A stretch of 64,000 bases of DNA, from NCBI GenBank assembly GCA_016235745.1, contig JACRJA010000009.1, forward strand, positions 1-64,000, written 5' to 3'. A model generated the notes under the pieces. It was not told the DNA's origin and ran no database searches. It was given only the letters and a program-made list of their open reading frames with translations. Shown one piece after another: positions 15,614 to 23,903 of this stretch. Origin of the DNA: Rhodocyclales bacterium. GTDB lineage: Bacteria; Pseudomonadota; Gammaproteobacteria; Burkholderiales; Rhodocyclaceae. The first letter of the stretch is position 1. Each line of letters starts with the position of its first letter. Made by a program: the position numbers and the translations under genes.

Positions 15614-17950
15614 ATGGAAAGAGAACTCAGGGAAACGGTGACCGCTCGCTGTCCGGTTGCCCATGATGCCTCGTCGATCAACGGCTGCCCCGTGCAGCGA
15701 ATGGCGCAGGAGTTCGATCCGTTCCAACACGATTACATGGCCGATCCGGCGCAATTCGTTCGTTGGGCGCGTGAGCAGGCACCCATCTTTTACGCACCCA
15801 AGCTCGATTATTGGGTCGTGACGCGCTACGACACGATCAAGCAGATCTTCCGTGATCCGGTCACCTTCAGCCCGGCCAACGTGCTGCAATCCTTCGCACA
15901 ACCTTCTGCCGAAGTGCGGCAGGTGCTCGAGCGTTACGGCTACGCTTTCAACCGCACCCTGGTCAATGAAGACGAGCCGATGCACCTGGAGCGGCGACGG
16001 GTGTTGATGGAACCCTTCACGCCCGAGCATCTGGCGGAGCACGAGCCGATGGTGCGCGAGCTGGTGCGCCGCGCCGTTGATCGCTTCATCGACGCGGGGC
16101 GAGCCGACCTCGTCGATCAGATGATATGGGAAGTCCCTTTCACCGTCGCCCTACACTTTCTCGGAGTGGATGACGACGATCGGGAAAAGATGCGCCGTTT
16201 CGCCATCGCTCACACGGTGAATGCTTTCGGTCGTCCTTCTCCCGAAGAGCAGCTCGCCGTGGCCGAGACGGTGGGTCAGTTCTGGCAGTTCTGCGGCGAA
16301 GTACTCGAAAAGATGCGGCGCACGGCCGATGGTCCCGGCTGGATGCGCTATTCGATCCGCCAGCAAAAACTCTATCCCGAAGTCGTTACCGATTCCTACC
16401 TGCACTCCATGATGCAGGCGATCATCGTCGCGGCTCACGAGACGACGGTGTTCGCCACCACCAACGCCCTCAAGACCCTGCTGGAGCACGAAGCCGTCTG
16501 GCGCGAGATCTGCGCCGATCCCTCCCTCATCCCGGCGGCGGCCGAGGAATGCCTGCGCTACAACGGACCGGTGGCGGGGTGGAGACGCCGCACCACGCGG
16601 GAGGTGGAAGTGGAGGGAGTGCGCCTGCCGACCGGAGCAAACATCCTCATGATCGTCGCCTCGGCCAACCACGATCCTGCGCATTTCGACGATCCCGAGT
16701 TCTTCGACATCGGCCGCGCCAATGCCTCCGAGCATCTCAACTTCGGCTACGGCGCCCACCAGTGCCTCGGCAAGAACCTCGGTCGCATGGAGATGCAGAT
16801 CATGATCGAGGAACTCTCCCGCCGCCTGCCGCACATGCGCCTGGCCGAGCAGCGATTCGACTACCTGCACAACGTCTCCTTCCGCGCACCGCGCCATCTG
16901 TGGGTCGAATGGGATCCGGCACAGAATCCGGAACGGCGCGATGCCAGCATCCTGCATCTGCGCCAACCCGTGCGCATCGGTCCTCCACGGGCGAAGGACG
17001 TCGTGCGGACCATGGAGGTCGCGGCGGTCGAACGCCCCGCGGAGAACATCGTCGTCCTGCATCTGACTCGCCCCGACCGGCGTCCTTTGCCGCGCTGGTC
17101 TCCCGGAGCGCACATCGACATCGAATGTGGCGAGCCCGAGCGGTCGCGGCAGTATTCCTTGTGTGGCGATCCGGAGAATCGCAACGAATGGCGGGTGGCA
17201 GTACAGCGTGATCCCGCTAGCCGCGGCGGCTCACGCTGGATCCACGAACAGGTACGCCCGGGCATGTTGCTGCGCGTACGGGGACCGCGCAACAGCTTCC
17301 GGCTCGACGAGAATGCGCCTCGCTATCTCTTCTTGGCCGGCGGCATCGGCATTACGCCCATCATGACGATGGCGGCGCGGGCCAAGGAGCTGGGTGCGGA
17401 CTATGAATTGCACTACAGTGCGCGCTCGCGTGCTTCACTCATCTTCGTCGACGAACTGCGCCAGAGCCATGGCGATCGGCTCCATGTCTATGTCAGCGAG
17501 GAGGGAGTGCGCAACGATTTGGCCGCACTGATTGGACGCGCAAGCGCTGATACGCAGATCTACGCCTGCGGACCGCAGCGCATGCTCGAAGCCCTGGAGC
17601 GGCTCGTCGAGAATCGTCCCGAGGTCACTTTGCGCGTCGAACATTTCTTCGGTGAGGCCTCGCGCCTCGATCCGGCAAAGGAGCGGTCGTTCCAGGTCGT
17701 CCTGCGCAATTCCGGCCTCACCTTGGAGGTTCCGGCCGACAAAACCTTGCTCGAAGTCCTGCGCGCCTACAACATCGAAGTGCAAAGCGATTGCGAGGAA
17801 GGTCTGTGTGGCACCTGTGAAGTCTCGGTCGTCGACGGCGAAGTCGACCATCGCGACAGTGTACTCACCCGCGCCGAACGGCGCGAGAACCGCCGCATGA
17901 TGTGCTGCTGCTCGCGTGCAAAAACCGAGCGTCTGGTACTCGACCTGTAA
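15614..17950 (+). CDS. self-sufficient cytochrome P450 fused to phthalate-dioxygenase-type reductase (CYP116-like)
   Basis: A 778-residue three-part redox enzyme. Residues 1-440 are a P450: I-helix AAHETT (274-278 region), ExxR as ECLR (312-315) and heme loop FGYGAHQCLG with the thiolate Cys385. Residues about 455-680 form an FMN/NAD(P)H reductase (RQYSLCG for flavin; LAGGIGITPIM for nucleotide). The C-terminal 90 residues are a plant-type [2Fe-2S] ferredoxin with CEEGLCGTC plus a later Cys. Layout and length match class VII P450s such as P450RhF, which run on NAD(P)H and O2 alone. The canonical A-G-x-x-T of the I-helix is A-A-H-E-T here. In context it could hydroxylate or O-demethylate an aromatic compound before the flavin hydroxylases; the substrate is unknown. 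Confidence 0.93.
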   Translation: MERELRETVTARCPVAHDASSINGCPVQRMAQEFDPFQHDYMADPAQFVRWAREQAPIFYAPKLDYWVVTRYDTIKQIFRDPVTFSPANVLQSFAQPSAEVRQVLERYGYAFNRTLVNEDEPMHLERRRVLMEPFTPEHLAEHEPMVRELVRRAVDRFIDAGRADLVDQMIWEVPFTVALHFLGVDDDDREKMRRFAIAHTVNAFGRPSPEEQLAVAETVGQFWQFCGEVLEKMRRTADGPGWMRYSIRQQKLYPEVVTDSYLHSMMQAIIVAAHETTVFATTNALKTLLEHEAVWREICADPSLIPAAAEECLRYNGPVAGWRRRTTREVEVEGVRLPTGANILMIVASANHDPAHFDDPEFFDIGRANASEHLNFGYGAHQCLGKNLGRMEMQIMIEELSRRLPHMRLAEQRFDYLHNVSFRAPRHLWVEWDPAQNPERRDASILHLRQPVRIGPPRAKDVVRTMEVAAVERPAENIVVLHLTRPDRRPLPRWSPGAHIDIECGEPERSRQYSLCGDPENRNEWRVAVQRDPASRGGSRWIHEQVRPGMLLRVRGPRNSFRLDENAPRYLFLAGGIGITPIMTMAARAKELGADYELHYSARSRASLIFVDELRQSHGDRLHVYVSEEGVRNDLAALIGRASADTQIYACGPQRMLEALERLVENRPEVTLRVEHFFGEASRLDPAKERSFQVVLRNSGLTLEVPADKTLLEVLRAYNIEVQSDCEEGLCGTCEVSVVDGEVDHRDSVLTRAERRENRRMMCCCSRAKTERLVLDL

Positions 17951-17971
17951 TCCATCCTGCCAGGAAAGCCG

Positions 17972-18631
17972 ATGAAGCTCTACACCTACTTTCGCAGCTC
18001 CGCCGCTTACCGTGTGCGCATTGCGCTGGCGCTCAAGGGGCTGGACTATGAGGCGGTGCCGGTGCATCTGCTGCGCGACGGCGGGGAGCAGCACCGGCCG
18101 GAATACCGGGCGATCCATCCGGGTGGCCTGGTGCCAGCGCTGCAGACCGATGGCGGCGAGGTGCTGGTGCAATCACTGGCCATCATCGAGTACCTTGAAG
18201 ACACCCATCCCGAGCCGCCCCTGCTGCCGCCCGACCCGCTAGGGCGGGCGCGGGTGCGTGGGCTGGCGCTGACGATCGCCTGCGACGTGCATCCGCTCAA
18301 CAACCTCGGCGTGCTGCGCTACCTCACCGAGCGCTTCGGCGTGAGCGAGGAGCAGAAACTCGCCTGGATCCGGCACTGGATCGAGCGGGGGCTTGGCACG
18401 TTCGAACGACTGCTCGACGATTCCCGCACTGGCCTCTTTTGCCACGGTAACACGCCCACGCTGGCCGACTGTTGCCTCGTGCCGCAGGTCTTCAACGCCC
18501 GGCGCTTCGAGTGTTCGCTGGAGGCGTTCCCTCGCATCTGCGCCATCGTCGAAGCCTGCGAGGCACTGCCGGCCTTCCAGCAGGCGGCCCCGGCCCGCCA
18601 GCCAGACGCGCCGCCCCCGGTTCCCGTCTGA
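17972..18631 (+). CDS. maiA: maleylacetoacetate (maleylpyruvate) isomerase, zeta-class GST
   Basis: A glutathione-dependent cis-trans isomerase of 219 residues. The N-terminus MKLYTYFRSSAAYRVRIALALKG carries the zeta-GST active-site motif (SSxxxRVRIAL). The glutathione-binding VPALQTDGGEVLVQSLAIIEYL follows. In tyrosine, homogentisate and gentisate routes it converts maleyl- to fumaryl-acetoacetate or -pyruvate, the substrate of FAH. It starts 21 bases after the P450 with AGGAAAG upstream. The presence of this enzyme implies that ring opening in this cluster gives a maleyl-type product, i.e. cleavage of a 1,4-dihydroxylated (gentisate-like) ring. The GC-rich C-terminal extension is probably disordered. 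Confidence 0.88.
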   Translation: MKLYTYFRSSAAYRVRIALALKGLDYEAVPVHLLRDGGEQHRPEYRAIHPGGLVPALQTDGGEVLVQSLAIIEYLEDTHPEPPLLPPDPLGRARVRGLALTIACDVHPLNNLGVLRYLTERFGVSEEQKLAWIRHWIERGLGTFERLLDDSRTGLFCHGNTPTLADCCLVPQVFNARRFECSLEAFPRICAIVEACEALPAFQQAAPARQPDAPPPVPV

Positions 18632-18720
18632 AGCGGCAGCGTCATCCCGCGACCCGGGTAGCGGGGGGCCACACGAGCGTCCGACCGCAAACTTTTTGAT
18701 GGCTGCACCACGGAGGGGGT

Positions 18721-20424
18721 ATGCATCAACCCAGCATGGAGGCGCGCAAGTCGATTTATTATCGCTACCAGGTCTTTCCGCCTTATCTGCCCCGTGAAAC
18801 GGAACCTCGTAAGAAAGTCGTCATCGTGGGCGCTGGACCCGTGGGCATGACGCTCGCGCTGTTGCTCGCCCGCTACCGCATCCCCAGCGTCATCCTCGAA
18901 TCGGAAGTGCAGGTGAGCGAAGGCAGCCGCGCCATCGTCTATACGCGCCGTTCGATGGAGATTCTCCAGCAGGCTGGCGTGGCGCGTCGCATCGCCGAAG
19001 TCGGGCTGCCGTGGCGTTTCGGCAACTCCTACTATCGCGGGCAGCGTGTATTCCGCATGGAAGCGCCGCACGACGAGGACAGCCGTTTCTACCCCATGAT
19101 CAACCTACAGCAGCAGTACCTCGAAGAATTCCTCCTCGACGAGGTGCGTCGCAGCGGCCTCGTCGAAGTGCGCTGGGGCAACAAGCTCATCGGTCTGAGC
19201 CAGCGCGACGACGGGGTGGAGGCGCGCATCGACACGGCGCAGGGGGAATATACCCTCTCGACCGACTGGCTCGTCGCCGCCGACGGCGCCCGCTCGGTCG
19301 TGCGCAGCCTCTTGGGGCTGTCGCTGGTCGGAGCCTCCTACACGGGGCGCTTCGTGATCGCCGACATCAAGATCGACCTCGACCTGCCCACCGAACGGCT
19401 CGCCTTCTTCGATCCCGCATGGAATCCCGGCAACACGGTGCTGATGCACCGTCAGCCCTTCGGCATCTGGCGCATCGACTTTCGTCTGCCGGAGGGCGAA
19501 GAGCCGGAGGAGGCGCTGCGCTTCGACGTGCTCAGGGCACGCATCGACGCGCACCTCGAGATGATCGGCTACGGAAACAAACCCTGGGAACTCGACTGGT
19601 GCTCGGTCTATTCCGCCCGTGCCCTCACTCTTGAAGACTACGTCCATGGTAACGTCGTCTTCGCCGGCGACGCGGCGCACGTGCTGCCCATCTTCGGCGT
19701 GCGCGGCGCCAACACTGGTTTTCAGGACGCGTTCGACCTCGCCTGGAAACTCGCCTTCACGCTGAACGGCTGGTCCGACCGCTCGCTGCTTTCCTCGTAT
19801 TCCGAAGAACGCGTCGGCGCCGCCAAAGAGATCATCGAAGAGGCCGGACGCAGCACACGTTTCATGACGCCGCCTACGCCGGGCCATCGGACGATGCGCG
19901 ACGCCGTGCTCTCGCTCTCGCTGAAGAACGGCTTCGTCGGGCCGCTCTTTCACTGGCGCACGTCGCGCCCGCACGTCTATGCGCATTCGCGACTCAACGC
20001 GCGCGACGACGATCAGGCGCTCTTTCTCGAAGGGCCGGTCGATGGCGCACCGATCCCCAATGTCAAACTCGGGTTCGACGACTTCCTGCTCGATCACTGG
20101 GACGAGTCGATCCACCTGCTCGTCTTCACTGAACGTGAAGCGCTGCCCGCCGACGTCACGGCGCTGCAGCAGCGCCTGCGGGCGCGGGGCGTGCCGCTGC
20201 GCTTGCTCGCCCTCAGCCTCGGCAGACAGCACGTCGAGGGGGCCGATCTGACCTTGCCCGATCCCAAAGGACGCTGCTGGCGTAAGTATGGCGCGAGTGC
20301 CGATGGCGCGACCTACCTCGTGCGTCCCGACCAGCACGTCGCCGCCCGCTGGGGCAACTGCGCGGCCCATCGCATCGTCACCGCCCTCGCACGACTCGTC
20401 AACCGTCTGGGAGAATCCGCATGA
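18721..20424 (+). CDS. FAD-dependent aromatic-ring monooxygenase 2
   Basis: A second class A flavin hydroxylase of 567 residues, homologous to the one at 9823 but clearly distinct. It has VVIVGAGPVGMTLALLLARY, the DG motif AADGARSVVRS, GNVVFAGDAAHVLPIFGVRGANTG, and the same C-terminal YLVRPDQHVAARWG ending. ACGGAGGGGG sits just before the ATG. A GC hairpin at 18646-18665 lies in the 89-base gap after maiA. The stop overlaps the following DUF2783-like gene by ATGA. Two hydroxylases in one cluster may introduce successive hydroxyl groups, or act on alternative substrates. Which one is used first cannot be read from sequence. Confidence 0.85.
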   Translation: MHQPSMEARKSIYYRYQVFPPYLPRETEPRKKVVIVGAGPVGMTLALLLARYRIPSVILESEVQVSEGSRAIVYTRRSMEILQQAGVARRIAEVGLPWRFGNSYYRGQRVFRMEAPHDEDSRFYPMINLQQQYLEEFLLDEVRRSGLVEVRWGNKLIGLSQRDDGVEARIDTAQGEYTLSTDWLVAADGARSVVRSLLGLSLVGASYTGRFVIADIKIDLDLPTERLAFFDPAWNPGNTVLMHRQPFGIWRIDFRLPEGEEPEEALRFDVLRARIDAHLEMIGYGNKPWELDWCSVYSARALTLEDYVHGNVVFAGDAAHVLPIFGVRGANTGFQDAFDLAWKLAFTLNGWSDRSLLSSYSEERVGAAKEIIEEAGRSTRFMTPPTPGHRTMRDAVLSLSLKNGFVGPLFHWRTSRPHVYAHSRLNARDDDQALFLEGPVDGAPIPNVKLGFDDFLLDHWDESIHLLVFTEREALPADVTALQQRLRARGVPLRLLALSLGRQHVEGADLTLPDPKGRCWRKYGASADGATYLVRPDQHVAARWGNCAAHRIVTALARLVNRLGESA

Positions 20425-20594
20425 ACGTTGCCGATCTGGAACGAATCTACGATCTCCTGGCCGACGTGATCGATGCCGTCCCCGAAGACAAGGTCCGGGT
20501 CTTTCTCGCCAAATTCGGCCTGCTCGCCGCCCATGCGCTGGATGATGCGCAGCAGGTGGCCGCGCTCATCGACAATGCCAAGGCGGATTTGTAG
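20421..20594 (+). CDS. DUF2783-like small protein (partner of flavin monooxygenase 2?)
   Basis: A 57-residue acidic helical protein starting in an ATGA overlap with flavin monooxygenase 2. The sequence begins MNVADLERIYDLLADVID, and LAKFGLLAAHALDDAQQV and ALIDNAKADL follow. It parallels the DUF2783 protein at 11516 in size, charge and position but is more divergent. Translational coupling suggests that it is made in fixed ratio with the hydroxylase. Function is not known. Family assignment is by analogy of pattern and context and is less sure than for the first copy. Confidence 0.6.
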   Translation: MNVADLERIYDLLADVIDAVPEDKVRVFLAKFGLLAAHALDDAQQVAALIDNAKADL

Positions 20595-20616
20595 CCCCGT
20601 CAAGAGGGAGGGAAGA

Positions 20617-21171
20617 ATGATAGGCTCCTGGTTTAGAATATTTGTGATGCTCACACTGGAATCGGTGACCGCGTTCAGCTTGGGTTTGATGGCCGTCCTT
20701 GTCTTTCTCAATGTCATTCTGCGTTACTTTTTTTCTTCTGGCTTTCCAGTCGCGGAGGAGCTATCACGTCTTCTTTTTGTGTGGATCGTCTTCCTTGGTG
20801 CCATCCTTGCTGCTCTGGAGCGAAAGAACATTGCCTATCTCGGTCTGTTGCGCCGCTTGCCGCCAGCAATCAGGGCGATCCTCGTCATAGTTGGAGCCCT
20901 AATTCTGCTCGTGTTTGGTGGAATGTTTCTCTACGGCGGGTGGCTGCAGACCCAAATCAATCTGGACAACCGCTACCCCCTGCTCGGTCTTCCTTATGCT
21001 TTGCTTTATTTGTCAGCCACGATCTTTGGCCTGGGGCTGATCGTTATCGTACTCACCAACGTTTGGGCTGCACTGCGACACAGGGATTTGGGTCTGCTAG
21101 CGATTGCAGAAGGTGAGAATGAACTCGAGCTCGAAATCACAGAAGAAGAGCGAAAAGTCCAGAGGAAGTAA
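20617..21171 (+). CDS. dctQ: TRAP transporter small permease (DctQ family)
   Basis: A 184-residue membrane protein with four predicted helices. MAVLVFLNVILRYFFSSGFPVAEELSRLLFVWIVFLGA is the typical DctQ second helix and loop (positions about 28-66), ending in a charged C-terminal tail. Together with DctM and DctP it forms a sodium-coupled importer for organic acids. The ATG follows GAGGGAGGGAAGA, 22 bases after the DUF2783-like gene, so transport may be co-transcribed with degradation. GC content drops noticeably here (several lines near 45-57%), as in the next two genes, hinting at a different origin from the flanks. Confidence 0.9.
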   Translation: MIGSWFRIFVMLTLESVTAFSLGLMAVLVFLNVILRYFFSSGFPVAEELSRLLFVWIVFLGAILAALERKNIAYLGLLRRLPPAIRAILVIVGALILLVFGGMFLYGGWLQTQINLDNRYPLLGLPYALLYLSATIFGLGLIVIVLTNVWAALRHRDLGLLAIAEGENELELEITEEERKVQRK

Positions 21172-22448
21172 TGGAGACTATTCTCTTTATTGCAAGTCTT
21201 TTTGGCGGTATCGCCATCGGCCTTCCGATCGCTTACGCCATTCTGGGCTCGGCCGTCCTCGTAATGTTGGGGATGGGCGAATTTGACATCCAGGCGGTGG
21301 TACAGAGTTCAATTGCTGGCGTAGACAGTTTCGTGTTGCTGGCGGTCCCTTTTTTCATCCTCGCAGGGGAACTGATGAACGCTGGCGGGTTGTCGCAGCG
21401 CATCGTCGAGATGGCCATGGCTTTCGTCGGTCATCTTCGCGGAGGGATGGGATACGTAGCGGTGATCGCCGCGGTCATTCTCGCGAGCCTCTCTGGTTCT
21501 GCGGTGGCTGACACCGCTGCACTGGGATCCATTCTCATTCCCATGATGCGACAGGCGGGGTATGGCCTAGAACGCTCTTGCGGTCTCATTGCTTCGGGCG
21601 GAATTATCGCTCCGATCATCCCGCCTTCCATCGGATTTCTGCTCTATGGGGTAGTAGGGAACGTCTCGATCACCAAACTTTTCCTTGCCGGTGTTTTTCC
21701 CGGACTTTTGATGGGTGCGGCATTGCTCGTCGTATGGAGTTGGCTTAGCCGCACAGAGAGGGGGAAAGTTCGAGAACGCCTATCGTGGAGGGCGCGTCTT
21801 CAGGCACTGGCCGAGGGAGGATGGGCGCTGCTGATGCCAGTTATCATCATCGGCGGTTTGAAGTTCGGTGTGTTTACGCCGACGGAATCCGCCGTGGTGG
21901 CTGTTTTCTACGCACTTTTTGTTGGGGTGTTTATCTATCGCGAGCTCAATGCGAGAAAAATCTATCACGCTTTGTTGGCGGCCACCAAGACGACGTCGGT
22001 GGTCCTGATCCTCGTGGCGACATCGGCCGTTGCATCTTACGTGATCACGATTTCCGAGATTCCAGCACAGATCACGGCGATCTTGCATCCTTTTATGGAA
22101 AACCCAACCGCCCTGGTGGCGTTGATGCTGCTCGTTACTTTCTTCCTTGGAATGGCATTGGAGTTCATTCCGGTTATCCTCATTTTGGCGCCAGTGTTTT
22201 TGCCGATTATCGCACAGGGAGGGATTGATCCGGTCTATTTCGGGGTCGTTTTCATGATGACCGTTTCGGTTGGCATGCTGATGCCCCCCGTCGGAGTGGT
22301 GCTCAATGTCATTAGTGCGATCGGAAAACTTCCTTTGGAGCGTGCCGTCGCTGGCGTGCTGCCTTTCATGGTGGCGGAGATTGTCCTCGTCATCCTGATG
22401 ATTCTTTTTCCGGCGCTCGTCATGGTACCGCTGCGTTTTCTTGCTTGA
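21171..22448 (+). CDS. dctM: TRAP transporter large permease (DctM family)
   Basis: A 425-residue, about 12-helix permease. GVDSFVLLAVPFFILAGELMNAGG, SGSAVADTAALGSILIPMM, GGIIAPIIPPSIGFLLYG and MLMPPVGVVLNV are the standard DctM segments. The ATG shares its first base with the dctQ stop (TAATG), so the two are coupled. It moves the ligand bound by DctP into the cell using a sodium gradient. Base composition is lower in GC than the catabolic genes upstream. Confidence 0.95.
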   Translation: METILFIASLFGGIAIGLPIAYAILGSAVLVMLGMGEFDIQAVVQSSIAGVDSFVLLAVPFFILAGELMNAGGLSQRIVEMAMAFVGHLRGGMGYVAVIAAVILASLSGSAVADTAALGSILIPMMRQAGYGLERSCGLIASGGIIAPIIPPSIGFLLYGVVGNVSITKLFLAGVFPGLLMGAALLVVWSWLSRTERGKVRERLSWRARLQALAEGGWALLMPVIIIGGLKFGVFTPTESAVVAVFYALFVGVFIYRELNARKIYHALLAATKTTSVVLILVATSAVASYVITISEIPAQITAILHPFMENPTALVALMLLVTFFLGMALEFIPVILILAPVFLPIIAQGGIDPVYFGVVFMMTVSVGMLMPPVGVVLNVISAIGKLPLERAVAGVLPFMVAEIVLVILMILFPALVMVPLRFLA

Positions 22449-22467
22449 ACCAACCTAGGAGAGAATC

Positions 22468-23475
22468 ATGTCGAAATGGGGAAAATTCATGCTTGCGGTT
22501 TTGATGCCGCTGGTTTCCACGTTACCCTTGCGCGCAGCACATTCAGCTGAGATACGGGCAAAGTTCGCTGTCACGATGCAGGAGGATTCGCATCAGGGAC
22601 AAGGGGTGGCCAGGTTCATCGAACTCGTGCAGAAAAAGAGCAATGGACGAATTGCCATCAAGCCTTATTACAACGCTGTGCTTGGTAATGATGTGCAGGT
22701 AACTTCGGCATTGCAAGGGGGCAGCATCGAATTTACGGTGCCACAGACATCGACGCTCACTGGCTTGGTACCGCAATTCGAGGCCCTCGATCTGCCGTTT
22801 CTGTTTGCGAACGAGGCTGAGGCGGAGAAAGTACTCGATGGGTCGCCGGGACAGAAGCTGCTTACGCTCCTACCCTCCAAGGGCCTCGTTGGCCTGGCGT
22901 ACTGGGAAAACGGTTTTTTCGTGTTCACCAACACGAAGCATCCGATTACGCGGTTAGAAGACTTCCGCGGGTTGAAGATCCGGGCTGTGCAATCGAAACT
23001 CTCCATGGATACGTTGTCCGCCTTGGGGGCGACGCCCGTGGCGTTGCCGGTGCCAGAGATTTATACCGCACTCGAGACGAAGACAGTGGATGGCCAGAGT
23101 ACACCCCCTGCGGTCATCTACGCGCTGAAATTTCATGAAGTGCAGAATTATGTATCCGTCACTAACCATGCCTACGGTGCCTTTATTCCCCTTGCGAGCA
23201 AAAAATTCTGGGACAAATTGAGCGAAGATGACCGGCGTATCCTCATGGAGGCGGCCCGAGAGACCGCTGTCTTCCAGCGGGGACTAGCACGGGAAAAGAA
23301 TCGTTTGGCCATGCAGAAGATGGAGGAAGCGGGGCTGAAGGTCAACGAAATTTCATCTGAAGAGCGCCAGCGAATGAAAGCGGCGACTGGAGCTATTTGG
23401 ACCGAGTACCGCAAGTCTACTGAAGTCGGCAGAATCTTAGAGGAGATTGAGGCGACCCTGGTAAGGAAAGAGTGA
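22468..23475 (+). CDS. dctP: TRAP transporter substrate-binding protein (DctP family)
   Basis: A 335-residue periplasmic binding protein. A signal peptide covers about the first 27 residues (ending LRAAHSA before EIRAKF). GVARFIELVQKKSNGRIAIKPYYN, FRGLKIRAVQSKLS (with the carboxylate-binding Arg of the family) and ETKTVDGQSTPPAVIYALKFHEVQNYV are standard DctP features. AGGAGAG precedes the ATG. It completes the QMP set in the less usual order Q-M-P. Ligand is likely the aromatic or carboxylic acid degraded by the cluster (inference from context). Confidence 0.93.
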   Translation: MSKWGKFMLAVLMPLVSTLPLRAAHSAEIRAKFAVTMQEDSHQGQGVARFIELVQKKSNGRIAIKPYYNAVLGNDVQVTSALQGGSIEFTVPQTSTLTGLVPQFEALDLPFLFANEAEAEKVLDGSPGQKLLTLLPSKGLVGLAYWENGFFVFTNTKHPITRLEDFRGLKIRAVQSKLSMDTLSALGATPVALPVPEIYTALETKTVDGQSTPPAVIYALKFHEVQNYVSVTNHAYGAFIPLASKKFWDKLSEDDRRILMEAARETAVFQRGLAREKNRLAMQKMEEAGLKVNEISSEERQRMKAATGAIWTEYRKSTEVGRILEEIEATLVRKE

Positions 23476-23549
23476 CGAGGGAATAGATGTGATGAAGGAC
23501 ACGGCGGGGAAGCAGTTTCGTTTCCTGTGGGGATGGCACTCAACTTCAC

Positions 23550-23741
23550 GAGCCACACGCTGGATGTTGTAGTAACTGGCCCTCAAAGTGAGGGCAAAGT
23601 CGACTCTGGCTTGCCCGATGGTGCGGATCAGTCGGCACGGACGTCGCGAGCCGTGCTGCCCGAGTCGATGAGCGCCTCGAGGTGCTGGATGTCGTGGGGG
23701 CGGGCCGTGTCGGTCTCGGAGCAAGTCAAGATAGTTATTGC
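23550..23741 (-). pseudogene. IS5-family transposase remnant with internal deletion
   Basis: On the minus strand one frame reads AITILTCSETDTARPHDIQH and then LEALIDSGSTARDVRAD followed by a stop at 23628. A shifted frame then reads LIRTIGQARVDFALTLRASY and YNIQRVARE. The first piece resembles the region before the second catalytic Asp (family pattern RDVYADSAY). The second resembles the conserved C-terminal end (family pattern LIRTIGQARA..ACYNLKRL) of IS5-type transposases. The two pieces are joined with loss of everything between and a frame change, so this is a dead fragment. The rest of the 23476-23550 gap shows nothing recognisable. Confidence 0.65.
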
Positions 23742-23743
23742 CT

Positions 23744-23842
23744 GGGCACCCTGAAAAACCCCCACGTTTTGGCAGGGCTGAGGCTGTAATCCATTGATTT
23801 TTAAAAGCCTGGTCGTCACAAATGAGGTTTTTCGAGGCACCC
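23744..23842. mobile_element. 99-bp element with 17-bp imperfect terminal inverted repeats (IS end or MITE)
   Basis: The left end GGGCACCCTGAAAAACC (23744-23760) and right end GGTTTTTCGAGGCACCC (23826-23842) are inverted copies matching at 13 of 17 bases, all mismatches being transitions. The ends are of the kind found on IS5-group elements, and the transposase fragment abuts the left end. It could be an internally deleted IS or a small non-autonomous element. TTGACT at 23845-23850, directly after the right end, could serve as a -35 box for the exporter gene at 23904, but no good -10 follows. Confidence 0.55.
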
Positions 23843-23903
23843 TCTTGACTTGTTCCTGGGAGGGGGTGAGTAGTTACTCTGCGGGAACGAGAAGGATCGA
23901 CGA

